Assembly: GCA_037576195.1 (NCBI GenBank)
Contig: CM075103.1
Span: 12,090,001 to 12,154,000 of the forward strand
Origin: Phytoseiulus persimilis
Lineage: Eukaryota > Arthropoda > Arachnida > Mesostigmata > Phytoseiidae
Direction: 5' to 3'
Length of the DNA: 64,000 nucleotides
Of this stretch, positions 36,210 through 47,922 are shown piece after piece (the stretch's first letter is position 1; the number at the start of each line of letters is the position of its first letter). A program made the translations under genes and the position numbers. Under the pieces are notes generated by a model. It saw nothing but the letters and a program-made list of their open reading frames with translations, was not told where the DNA came from and searched no databases.

Positions 36210-39200
36210 TCACTTATTTTTCACCTGTTGGGAGACTCTCTTGCTGAACCTTCCACAGGAAACACCCACAAAAAACAGAGTCAAGAACGCACCACTGAAC
36301 ACAAGCAAAAACCAGTTCCGCGCGGGACTCTGCTGCAACTGACGCACGACATCGTGGAGTGTTTCCACGGGCGCCACTTGGGCAGCGTACTCAAACATCT
36401 CTATCCGTTTCGAGAGAAGCGCTTTGCACTCCGCGTCCAGCCGATTCGTCTCGAGATTCGACATCAGGCACGACAAGACTGCAAAAGATTTCAGGGTTAC
36501 GTTTCTAGTAGAGCGATGCAGACGTCAATAATAGAATATCCTCGGGGATGCTCTGCGGATAGATCTTCATGAAGACTTACCATGTCCATGGCCAGGAACC
36601 TCCAAGTAGCACCAACGCTGGATATCGCTGCTGCATGCTTTATGGAGCACGGGATCGCTCTGTACATCGGCTTTACCCTCATGGATTAGGCGAGCGACTT
36701 CCAACCGACAGTTCTCGCTGTGGATCAGTTTCTCCTGGAACTGCTGCTTCAAACATTCCTCGGGATCGTCGAGATCACAAGGTCTCTCCAACTGTTTGGA
36801 AGGAAACGGATTTCGGATAAGGGCCAACTCCGTTTTGCGACTAACGCCCGAGATCGACCACTACAAGATGCCCGAAGTGGTACTCCTCCCCCTCCTCACA
36901 GGGGAACGCGAGGATAAAACTTCGGGTCATTCTTACTCACCGCGGTTTTGCAAGCTTTGGCCACGACTGGGTTCAGTTGGGCCCCTTGCCGCATGATGGT
37001 CAGGATGATCGGCTCGCACTCGTCACTGAGACGTTTCTTGAGATAATTTTCCCGCAAGCAGCGGATGACGCCGCCCTCCAGCTCGGTCTGCTCGTCCCGA
37101 TGTCTATCGATCACGTTCAAACAGAACTTCTCAACGTCATGCTTGCAATGTTTTCTCAATTTTGGATTCAGTCGATAATCGTCGTTACGCTCCAGAAGCC
37201 GGCTATGGATGAGATTCTTGCAGTTGTCCGAGATTCCTGGTTCACGTCGGTACTCTGCCAGGCAATCAAGAACCTGGGAGGATTCGGATTCGGCACAGAA
37301 TCTCTTTATAGCACCTTTACACGTTTGAAATAACTTGTAGTCGATGGAGTTGTCGTTTTGCATCTGTTCCTCGCGGCGGAAGACCACGTGATGGCAGGTC
37401 GGAGTCAGGCGGTCCCGATGGCTCCGGAGGCATTCCAGCATGCGGCCTTCGCCAGGCTCAACGAAAGGGCAGAATTGCTTCTGGTCGTCCTCGCATGCCG
37501 CGTTCAGTTTGGGGTCGAGGTGGATGTTCTCATCCCTGGTGAAGAGTTCCACTTTCAGCTGACGGCGGCACATTGGAGTGATGCGAGGCTTCTCGCGAGC
37601 TTTGATGACATCGTCGGCAACGATGGTGCTGAGGCAGGCGACAACTTCGGCTTTCGTCCTCACCTGCGGGGGAATCAGGCTGTTCCTCAAACTCTCAATC
37701 GCGAACCTTATGCGCAACGCTTTGGGTATCACGCGAAGGGTTCAACGCAAACCCGGAGAGGCTCCAACTCCTACTCACTTTGCTGCAGTATTTGATTACG
37801 TCGGGTTTGCAGGCCTCCTTGAACTTTGCAGTGAAGCGATAATCTTTCAATGAGACCAATTGGAAATGCTCGATTCCAGCTCTGCACATCACGTCGTTCT
37901 TGACTTCCAACTCGTTCTTGTTTGTGATCAAACATTGCAATAGGTCACCCTGGTCTATTTCCTTCGATAGAGCGTCTGCGCAAACCTTCTTGAGCACCTG
38001 TATCGTAAAATGGAAAAGTCACTCAACACTCGACTTGATCCGGGAGAGGGGGGGGGGGGGGCTAGCGATACGAATATAAAAGCGAGAGCTTCCGGGAAGC
38101 TTGTATACCAACCTCCATGCAGAGTCGAAATAGCGGATAGTTCAGTTCGATATGTTCGGCTTGTTCCTCGGTGAGGTTCCCGACCGCCGAGCGGCAGTCC
38201 TGTTCGAGTTTCTCAAGGTTCTTCTGTAGACAGCCAATTTCTTGTCCTTTGTCAATATAACGACTGCAGTGGGAAGCCAGATCGTTCATGCATGGCTCCT
38301 CGATTTCCGGTTGAAGGTCGACACTGACGGCACGTTGGCGCATGACCCTGCGCACTTCGTACAAACACGGTTTCGAAAGCTGAAGAATATCGTTCTCGAC
38401 GTCAGCAACGGATGCAGTGACCGATGTACTCGGAACCCCGTCTCACACATCATCATCTCAAAGAAAAATATGATTCTCGCCCTGATCAAAGGATAGTTAC
38501 CGCGAAATTCTTGTCAGGGTGGTAGGCGTAGCGGTACAGACAGGGCAAAACTATTGGACCTCGTTCAGGGTCCATTTTCTCAGGCGACTGGTGCCATTCA
38601 GGCTTGGCATGACAGTTTTTGACAGCTTCCGCGTGACACGCTTCATAAAGCTGAGGATCCAGCCTGCGTTTCCAAAAAATCGAAGCATGATAACTGATTC
38701 TGAGTCCAACTTCATCGATTCAGCTTCGTTCGATGAACTCGCTTCCAATGAACGGAAACTTCGTTACGTACTTGAAATCCCTCGCCACGAAATACTGGAT
38801 CTGTAGCAGCGCGTCCCTGCAGTCCTCGCGCATTTGAACGGAGTCGGCGTGGTCCATGAGGCATGAAAGTACTCTGCCTTTGCCCGGCTTCACATCTTGG
38901 CACACGAGATCGACCACGGGCTGACACGCTTCCTGTAGCACAGGGTCGACGCGCCAGTCTTCACCGATGTCTGCAATGAATAAAATCGCAAATCTGTTAT
39001 GCTGCAGACCCTGAAGCTCACCAGGATCGTCAGAAAAAAACAGTCCATGGGTCTTCTCAGGACATCCCCGAGTATTCTTCGAAAATTCGAGATGGCTCTT
39101 GTCGTACACACCTGAAACCTTGAGCATTTTCTCCACCTCCCGACGGCACTGGTCGCTGATCTTTTTCGGGCCTTTCAAATGTTTCATGAGGCAATGCACA

Positions 39201-42095
39201 GTGCGGCCACCCGCTTCTAGCTTTTTCTGACAGTTGGTAGTGATATCTTGTTCGCAGGCGGCTGCAAGATCCGGAGTCAGTTGATACGACTCCATCAGAA
39301 AGTGTCTGTGCACGAGGAGTTCGGCTTTGCACTCCGCCGCAACAGGATAATCTGGAAGTCGGAAAATGTGCGCGATGAGGCACAGCTACAAAAATTACCT
39401 CCATCTACTGAGAGGTATGGTATTGATTGTGATACCTCCCATATCTTGAGTCATGGCTCTCAAGTCGTCGGGGTTCTTGTATAACCACATGACCTACCGT
39501 TATGGATCGAGTTCTCGAGACAGAGGAGAATTTGCGCGAGCCGGAACTCCCTCCGGTGGGAAGTGTCTTCGCGGCACTTGTATTGCTTGATGTCGTCCTT
39601 GCAGGCTCTGGTCAAACCTTTGCTGACTCTATAATCGCGGATGGTCAGCCGCTCACGTTCCAGAAGTTTCTTCGCGCACTTAAAGATAAGGTGGGTCAGA
39701 TGTCAGTCCATAAACTTCCCAGTGACGTAATGGCCACGCGAGTGGAGCAGAACACAGATCGATGCCCCAGCAGTTGACTTGAGTGCCCCAATTACCTCAG
39801 GTGTCATCGTCCTTTCGAGTCGATGTCTCATTAGGCACTTATACACTCGTCCTTCGCCAGACTCGACGTGGGAGCAGAATCTTTCCCGATCGTCCCGGCA
39901 CGCGAAAAACAAGGGCCGGTCGAGCTGGAAATCCTCGCCTTGGATTTTAGATATCCGCAGAATCTCTTCCTGGCACGTATCCTGAAGATGGTCGGTTTGC
40001 TTCTGCAAACACTCAATCGTTGCTCCTTGGCTGTGGGGCTGCTTCGAGTCAGTCGATAACCGGCCGCAGCGGAGCTTTTCGATGTCTGAGTTGCACGCAT
40101 CGGCGAACCTGTTCGCATTAGAGACATTAGGAGGATTCCTCGCACCATGGTCTGTGATCGACTCCAGCAGCTCATCATCCTCGTTCAGGCCTCTACTCAC
40201 TTCTGGATCAGTCGGTAGTCGCTGAAGACGACCGTTTCCATTCTGTAGAGAAACATGTGGCAATCATCCGTTGCGTTTTCGGCGTGTTCCAGGAGACAGA
40301 GGAGCATGGCCTGTTTCGGAGTGGCACACTCCGGGTACGAGTTCAAAAGTGCCTGACATTTGTTCTGCGCAATTTGTGAGAACTGATCGCTTTGGGTAAT
40401 GTCCCGCTTATACTGCCACAGCAGGTGATGACATCGTTCAGAAAGTCCGGAATCCTCCAACAACTGAAAAAGAGAATGCTTTTCCTTAAGATCGAACTCG
40501 TTTCGGCTTGGGTATTCTCGTCACGACTTCGCGGTCATCCCTCCCCTCTGCCCCCGTTCTAGAGGCTTGATTCTATGATTAATGTTCTATACTCTAGATC
40601 CGCATGATGCTCGTTCTCAGAATCACGGTATTTTTAGGGACTTGGTGTCGCAAAGAAGATCAGAATGAAATATTGCTTCACGAACCGGCGGTCACGAGTG
40701 AAGCTCCGCCATCCGAATACGGTGGATAACTGATTGTCGGGAACGACGATAAGACGGAAATATACTCCATAGACACCATCAGAATCAACACGGGATGCAC
40801 TCGAGTGAGCGTTTGGATGTGGAAATCGCAGCCAGTAGATCACTTCGAAATATCATGTGGATGGATAATTGATCCCAATACCATCATGACCGAGATAGAT
40901 TTCAGTTATCCAAAGACGATTGGAACCCAAAATAACCGAAAACAATTTCCTGATAGGGAGGGACCAAAGTGTGAGGCAAAAGAGAGACCGCGGACAGGCA
41001 TTCCACGCGGATGTCTCACGAAAAAACGCTGCAACTTTCGCGAGAATCGCCGTGGTCTCAAGCGGAATTCCCCAGGGAGAGGGTCATGAGTTGAAGGCTG
41101 TCCGAAGTTTGCTTTTGTCAGACAAATCGCGGTTTTGCGTTCCGTATTCTGACATATTTGATTCTTCCACCTCCACGAGCGATGATGGCTCCGGAGGAAA
41201 CTCAGAGATGTTCGGAACAGACGTGGATGCTTCACGAAGATCACTATTTCCGTGACGTCGGATTCTTCTCTACTCTTAGAAAGGGATTTTTCCCTCGACC
41301 TCAGTGGTCAGTCTGAGCGCGTAGTTGGGTTCAATCCGATTCGATTCTCTGTCGGAACGAATCCCGAGCACGGACATCCGATCGGATGATTACCAAAGCC
41401 TGGTTCAAGAGGAACTCCACGAGGACTAGAGAGGGAACGGAGGTCGGCTTTTAGAGGATTCTCGAGACAAAGTACCTGTGTGTCGTCAGGCTCAGAGCCG
41501 ATATTCCAGGATATTAACAGCGACCGTTGGAAGACCGTGCCTCTCAAGAGGCATATTCGGGATGGTGAACGCGAGATAGTAGCGACCATTCCGCGATATG
41601 TAACACAGGAAAACTACCGACATATTCAATCAGAGAAACAGAGGGGATGATACCAAGGACGGAGTGGGAATAACACACGCATCCGAGACACAATGTCCGA
41701 ATCATGCTGAGATGTGAAGTCTCGGGACATCCACGCGCAGTTCGGAAGGAACCTGGCAACTTCGAGCGCTACCGGTGCGCATTTGACAAGCCCTACACTT
41801 TCACTATAGCGCCGCTCCAATGTCAGCTGCTGTTCCTGGATGAAACGACCCACAGAACCCATTGAAATCGTGGGCGCTAATCGAAAGAGCTGGGCTCACA
41901 GTCCTTCATCACGATCGGCCACTTGCTATCGCTCCCCCACCTTGTGGTTCTGAACGCAGTTCAGCACAGCAAAGTTGTTCTCCAGGAGTCCCGCTGAACA
42001 GATGCGTCTCAAGTCGGCGGCGCATTCCAGACTGTCTGCCAACACAACACTCCGGGGCTTCACGGTCTCGCGGAGACTCTCAGCAGCCCCTATCA
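36210..42095 (-). CDS. GLG1: Golgi apparatus protein 1 (GLG1/MG-160/ESL-1), 5' end unresolved
   Basis: Twelve minus-strand exons: 42095-41941, 40463-40201, 40108-39796, 39678-39498, 39351-39112, 38970-38772, 38663-38501, 38379-38113, 37997-37779, 37663-36941, 36791-36581 and 36478-36210. All junctions keep frame and give about 1067 aa without the signal peptide (human ~1179). GLG1 is a type I Golgi membrane protein that binds FGFs and regulates their secretion. Tandem Cys-rich GLG1 repeats (~60 aa) run the full length, for example CQKKLEAGGRTVHCLMKHLK, ACRDDRERFCSHVESGEGRV and ACEDDQKQFCPFVEPGEGRM. A transmembrane helix lies near the end (NWFLLVFSGAFLTLFFVGVS) with a short basic tail (CGRFSKRVSQQVKNK). 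The upstream frame shows a signal-like hydrophobic stretch (FSPFFFHLFVIVPVIGA) but no in-frame ATG before a stop, so a further 5' exon is expected. Intron 1 is ~1.5 kb. Confidence 0.93.
38047..38061 (+). repeat. Homopolymer G tract (15 bp) in a GLG1 intron
   Basis: Fifteen consecutive G residues between the exons ending at 38113 and starting at 37997. Simple low-complexity DNA. Confidence 0.85.
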
Positions 42096-42636
42096 CTGGA
42101 ACAATAACGAATAAATGGAAAAAAAACGGCGAAAACCGCCCCAGCCGGAGCTGAGCAGCGCGCCGCCATGTTGCGTCTCTGGCCGAGAAGTAGCAAGAGA
42201 ACACATAGAAGCTTCATCGTCGCCAGCACAGGCCGGCCGGCCGAGCGGGCGCGATGATCCGACCCGCTCGCAGCCTCTGCCTTCCGCCGGCTCTCCAACA
42301 AACTGAGCTCTTACAATACAGACGACTGGACATCTGATATTTTGGGTGGAGCCCGTTGGGGAAACCTCTAACCATCTCGTCGTGATGAGCAGTTAAGACC
42401 TTGGCCCCGAGAATAACATGGGAGAGCTTGAAAGACTCCACTGTCCTCTCCGTGAGACGATTCAACCGAGGACTCGCGAGAGAACTCCTTTTTCAAGGCG
42501 CCCGACCGCGACGAGAAATAGGAATCGCTTTTTGAGGTTCGCAGCAGCTCATCAATAAACGCTCGACTGGGATTCTGGATTCCCTCCGAAATTCGGCGGA
42601 GCCTAAAGAGCCAAAACCCACTTATATGTTTTTTCT
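42096..42636. promoter_or_regulatory. GLG1 5' region and EIF3D 3' flank
   Basis: On the minus strand this should contain the missing first coding exon, 5' UTR and promoter of GLG1. A minus-strand ATG at about 42216 starts MKLLCVLLLLLGQRRN, signal-peptide-like, but it lies in a different frame from the GLG1 exon, and no donor restoring phase was found. A GC-rich stretch (42225-42300) suggests a promoter. Confidence 0.4.
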
Positions 42637-42642
42637 TTTATT
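42637..42642 (-). terminator. Polyadenylation signal for EIF3D
   Basis: AATAAA on the minus strand only about 20 nt after the EIF3D stop codon, implying a very short 3' UTR. Confidence 0.65.
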
Positions 42643-42661
42643 GAAAGACTCGACCGTACAC

Positions 42662-44886
42662 CTAATCATCATCTTCATCTGAATCCTCGTCCTCATCGCT
42701 CTCGAACGAGTCGTCGGGGATGTCGTAGAGGCGAACAACAGGCTTGTTGGGGTCTTTGAGGAAAAGGTATTTGCCGTCAGGCAGCTGGAGGCAGGTATTG
42801 ATGATATACCGGAGGACTCCCCATGCGTTATCCATATTGAGATTGATCTGATCAGCGAACTCCTTCGGCTTGTACTGCTGAGTTCCAAGGATCGAATGTT
42901 TGGACGAGTCCATGACGTGGACCCGGCTGACGTAGCCGAATCGCAGCTGCTGAGAACCCGCCAGGACGGCCTGGACGGTCCACTTGGCCAGTTTGCAGGA
43001 GTTGTTCTTGAGCTCGTTGGCGAGCACGGCGCCTCTCTGGGTATCGAGCTTCTGTCTCCAATCAATGTTACCGGAATAGCGGGGATCCCACTCGTTCAAG
43101 GCTTTGATGTTGATGAATTGCGTCTCACCGTTTGGCCCCGTCATGACGGCATCGTGCTCGCATCGCACAATCAGACCGATCCCTCCGCCGAGATCAAACT
43201 TGCGGTAGCGGTAACCGACGGACGCGTGCTCCGTCTTCGAGTTTCCGAGGTCTTGACAGAATGGGTTCTTGTTCTCAAACGACACTTTCTCTTCGTCGGT
43301 TTTCAGAACCTGCTGCGAAAAGTTGTGGTTTATGTACGTCGCTTCGAGCGCCAGATTCCTTGGCGAGTTGATAGAGCTGCCCTCCTCGTGCGGCGGATCG
43401 GCGGCGGTTTCGTTGACTGGGATGTGGTCAAACTCGGTGTTCCTCTTGTCCAAGAAGATTATGTCGTTGATCTTGTGGACGACAACGTCCCAAGAGATTA
43501 CGGACCTCGTCGCGCACATCAGCGTCGAGATGATGGTGTCGATAGCGTAGACTTTTACGTCACTGACGTCAATGCCGTCGACCATGCCATCGATGTGTTT
43601 CTGCGAGAAAAAAATCGTCGCGTCAGTAGAGCTCCTTTGGAATGTATCGAGGAAGTGAGGGACAACTGATGAATGAGCTCGATTTCACACCTTGGTGGCC
43701 AGAGCTCGGATGACTGGATCATCGGTTGTAGGAACAGCCTGGAACACTCGGTTGATCCTCTGCAGGGGCTTCTCGTTCTTGCAGTTGATGTTCTGATAGC
43801 TCTTGTCAAAATACTCCATCGTACCACACCGGTAAACGTCAGTGGGCTCCTCGATGCCTGGCAGCGACAATTTGCTGAGCCTAGGAAAGTCCATTTCCTC
43901 GAGAACTTTCCACGTCGGCAAGACCGTCACGGACGCGACTCGATCTTTGATCATGTTCTGATTGCCCTGTCTGTGCTCCAGCTTCTGACGCATCTGCTTC
44001 TGCCACTTGCGAACTTGCTGCATGCGCTCACGCTCTCTACCTTTGCCTGCACGCGACAGTACCTGAGGAATCGTACGTTCATTAGTGTCATGAGATATTT
44101 TTCGATTCGGTGTCCTATGGGGAACGCTCAATTTGATCCACATCTGCCCAGGGAAGCAATGGCGCTGCGCGACGACCAAAAGGGATGGAACTCACCTGCA
44201 TCTGTTGCTGCTGCTGCTTCTGTTGACGTTGACGCTGGTTGAGTTTCTGGTTGAGACGATTGAAGCGTCCTCGTTGATACATGGGCTTATGAGTCTTTGA
44301 TGTGTCAACCAGTTGGAACGACGAATCGTCCTCTTCATGGATGTAGGCATACTGGGATGGCGCATTGGAACCGAACTGTGAGTTGTATTTGTTGACCGCA
44401 CGGCGATCCTGGTAAGTGTTGCCGGTCCAATCAGCCACCTGCAAACACGATAGAAATGACTCTATACAAACGTACTCTGAAGGTTGAAAACCGTCGCCAG
44501 ACGGTTCCGGGAACGTCCGACATCGAGACTTCACAAACTTCAGCAAAGTTACATCGACAGAATTCTACCAAGTATTGACAGCGGGTCCTCGACCGGCATT
44601 TCGTGACATATGGAGCACGAGCCGAGGATCAGAACAGTACTACTAATGCAGCTCTTGCTGTGATCCCCTGGAGGACGGCTCGTTGTGAACGACTGCTCTT
44701 GAGCGAAATCACACTATTTCGATCAGCCTCGAGACCTCACGAACATACCTTCCCAATACGGTCGCTCTTCGAAAATGGTTGGTAAGGCATATCGGCGAAC
44801 TTCTCCGGAACGAAACACGGACCCCATCCTTGCCGATTCTCGGCGATTTCCGGCAACTCGAATTTCGCCAACGGCTTTCCAGACAT
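42662..44886 (-). CDS. EIF3D: Eukaryotic translation initiation factor 3 subunit D
   Basis: Four minus-strand exons: 44886-44749, 44438-44196, 44062-43691 and 43600-42662, all phase 0. They give 563 aa versus ~548 in human. EIF3D sits at the periphery of the eIF3 complex on the 40S subunit and can bind the mRNA cap directly for selected messages. The N-terminus reads [20 protein letters not shown], then [40 protein letters not shown] and a Gln-rich stretch before the first basic helix. The central core contains [19 protein letters not shown] and [11 protein letters not shown]. The cap-binding domain includes [64 protein letters not shown] and [20 protein letters not shown]. An acidic tail ([12 protein letters not shown]) ends the protein, as in other species. 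The start has ~8 more residues than human. Confidence 0.97.
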
Positions 44887-45058
44887 TTCGGCTGGTGGTT
44901 CACAAAACTACCTGCAGGTTTCAAGAAATGTTGTCGAAACGTGGGGAAACGCTGTGTCCGGCAAAAAGATGGCGGATTGGCTTTTCGAACGCCGCTAACT
45001 TGGCGGGCGCTCGCTGAGAAAAAAAATAGTGAGAAGAAAGGGAGCCTGTAGCCGCGAC

Positions 45059-45228
45059 ATGGCTGATGCTGATCTCTGCTTGAAACGAGCGAGCACTCTG
45101 ATTTTCATGATTGCGTTTCCTTCGAATGTTTGCTCGGTAGTACGCTTCAAGAGCACGCGTGGAACGAAAAACGCAGAGAATGACTCGGAACGATTCCGAA
45201 CTCGGGGCTGTATGATCGGTGGAAGCGG
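45059..45228 (+). CDS. Weak candidate first exon divergent from EIF3D
   Basis: An ATG at 45059, 172 bp from the EIF3D start on the other strand, opens a 57-codon frame (MADADLCLKRASTLIFMIAF first) that reaches a GTGAGT donor at 45229. Placement in a likely bidirectional promoter is suggestive, but no following exon or family could be found. It may be chance. Confidence 0.2.
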
Positions 45229-46680
45229 GTGAGTTTATCCTCCGCCGATCATCGGGGCTTTGCCTCATCGCGGCGAAAATGCCGAGAATGTACCAGCAAA
45301 AATGCCGGTCCCAGCTGAGGATCATCGTTAGTCAAGAATTATTTGCTATCCCCCCTTCTAGGTTGGGAAGCTGCGACAACGAGGTTCCTCGGGTTCTGAT
45401 TTCCTATGGGGATCTTTTCCCTAGAGAGTCACGCTCTTCTCATAATCTTAGTCATTGAGTCCTCCGTCGTGTCCCTATATGCGCGAACTTCTGTGAAAGG
45501 TTCCGAGACTCCCGGAAGAGCTCTCTAGTAGGCTCAAGCAGCTGCACGGGATTCCAGCTCGACGATGCATTCGGGAGCGCACCCTTCCGACTCCTGCGAA
45601 AAACCGGCGGAATTGAAGATCCGCTCTCGATTCGCCTTCCTCTGAGGGAACTCCCATGAGCCCGCGCGGCGAAATTGTCCCGGGGGTTGAACCCATGGTC
45701 GCTTATCAGCATGGGTCACAGAATCATGGATTTATTTCGGCAGGAAAGCGAGAACATGAGAAAACCTTTCGTTGCGGCCGCTGCTGGCGCGACTTCTGAA
45801 TCCCATGCTGGCAAGTTTCGAAATTCTGACTGGGATCAGAACTATGAGTCGAGACTCGCCGTGAGATGATGAACATTCGTCCAGGGCCCTGACCGGTTCG
45901 TCGTGCAACTGAATGTGTTTTTTCTGAATCTCTCCCCACAGTTCTGGTCCGGATCATCAAGGAATCTGGTATCTCTTGTCGGTGCTACTTCCAGTCTTCC
46001 AAGGACTGACGACGGAGAAGATGCCGAAGGGATGGAAAAACTGCAAACTAAACTCATTACAACAGATCTTTTAAAATATGAGTTCATTACTGACTAGTGT
46101 GGGAAAACTGCGCGATACACGACGCTATAACGACTCCCTAACTGCCCGATGTTTAGGTTCGAGATTGAGTGCACGGTCGCGGAGAATACCAATCACCCAC
46201 AGGCTAGAATGATTGCTTGGCAACGTACGCTCACTCAACTGGACGTTTCCGGAGCTCAGGATCTCCGTTGCCCTCGAATTGATCATTTTCAAGCTCCGGG
46301 ATAGAATCCTCCTTCCCATGTAGACTTATTCCTCATCATTCGCGCTCGATTCGTTTTGAGACATTCCGCGAATCGTGAATTTTCGTTCGGGTTCACTGTT
46401 TCTCTGAATCTGCTTCTGAAAACAGCCCATTTTGAGGTTCTTGGGAACTTAGGACTGTTTTTCCAGTAGAAACGACTCCTCTGTTTTCCGGCTGAACCTC
46501 TCAGCCAGCCCTCAGGAGTGTCCGGAATCACCTTTCGGTATCGCTTCAGAAACACTCCCTATCGCCTCGCAAATCTCATTGCGGGCGGTGGGCTTGGGTC
46601 TTAAGATGGTTCAGATTTAATTCTGATATGAATTAAGTCCTCTTTTTACCACACAAGAATTTTTCGTTGTCGCGATGAAC

Positions 46681-46728
46681 CCGCGATTGCTAGCTTAGCG
46701 TGGCACTCAATTAAGCTAGCAATCGCGG
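46681..46728. repeat. 17-bp perfect inverted repeat, 14-nt loop
   Basis: CCGCGATTGCTAGCTTA at 46681-46697 and its exact reverse complement at 46712-46728. Could be a small palindromic transposon remnant or a structured site; no flanking duplication seen. Confidence 0.85.
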
Positions 46729-46858
46729 TTAAAAACGACTCCTAGATGATGAGAGGACTCAACATTCCGGATGAAAAGAAAACAAAAAGAAGAAGGAACC
46801 ATATCATGTAGATATGTATCGAACGAATCTCGGAGAATATAGGGGCAACGGCTCTACT

Positions 46859-46875
46859 GGGGGGGGGGGGGGGGG
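46859..46875 (+). repeat. Homopolymer G tract (17 bp)
   Basis: Seventeen G residues followed by AGGGG. Simple low-complexity DNA. Confidence 0.9.
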
Positions 46876-47890
46876 AGGGGGTTGGCAAAATGCAATGTAA
46901 AACAGATGGCATTGACGACCGGCGCGTAGTCAGGCCGCATCATCATTTCGAGAGACGAGAGAGCTCCGTGATTTTTTGTAAACTCCAGTCAGTGCTCATC
47001 TGGAACGACAATTTCGCTCTCGTCAGGAACCGAGGTGTTTCGCGTTAATGGGTGCCCTCTAGCTTTCACGAAGAACAAATGACGATTTCGACTCAACTCA
47101 ACTCGGATGTCGACTCGATATTGGGCAAGGATGTACTCCGTCCCCCGTCCGCAGCGGAAATCAGATGCTCGTAGAACACGAACAGGAACAATATTTTCTC
47201 AATTTTTTTTCGACAGAGTTCAGCTCTGCGACGTCGTTCACAATGATCCGATTCTTGGAGTTTGAGCTTTAGAAGCCAAAAATGCGATACGTTCGATCTA
47301 TTCCTTGAGTCAGTGCATGCCTACCATAACTTCTCAGGCGATTGGCTGCGTTGCTTGGGAGAATCCGATCGAAACAACCATCCTGAAATTTCAAGCAGGG
47401 TACGAGCGATTTTCAAGAAGATATGAGTGACGTGAGTTATATCGCGAATGAGCGGGGGACGAGTGTATACTTCCCCAACGTGACAGTGCCCCCCATCGGT
47501 CTCTGATCTCCGAACCTACTTGCCCATCCCGTGAGCTTGTCCGACGTCTCGGAACCCAACACATCATGTAAGCCACCTCCTGATACCAGTCTCCATGAAC
47601 GCGTTCATCGTTAACGTTAGCGCGCGGTTCAATCGGTTTGAGTTCGATTCGCGCCATATCGGAAGTCGCTTGGCTGAACAACTGTTCTAAATTTAAGTTG
47701 TCCCAACACCATACTGATGCGCTCGTGGAAATAGTGATCCCCTCATGTGGGCGTCGCGAGATTCACGGGACGGAATCAGGTCGCCGCGGTCAATCGCGAA
47801 ATCCGTGAATCGTCATCATCTCTGCTTCGATAAGCACACCACGACAATTTCAGTTTTGCAATAAACGTTCTTTTGACAATCCATCTGGAA

Positions 47891-47922
47891 TGGCCTAGGG
47901 TGGAGGGTCCTCCCCTAGGCCA
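47891..47922. repeat. 10-bp inverted repeat around CCTAGG
   Basis: TGGCCTAGGG (47891-47900) pairs with CCCTAGGCCA (47913-47922), leaving a 12-nt loop. Possible hairpin; function unknown. Confidence 0.7.

Noticed and set aside
45675-45710. Minus-strand GGGTTCAACCCCC as a possible tRNA B box
   Set aside because: The flanking bases do not form a 5-bp T stem and no A box or acceptor stem is present.
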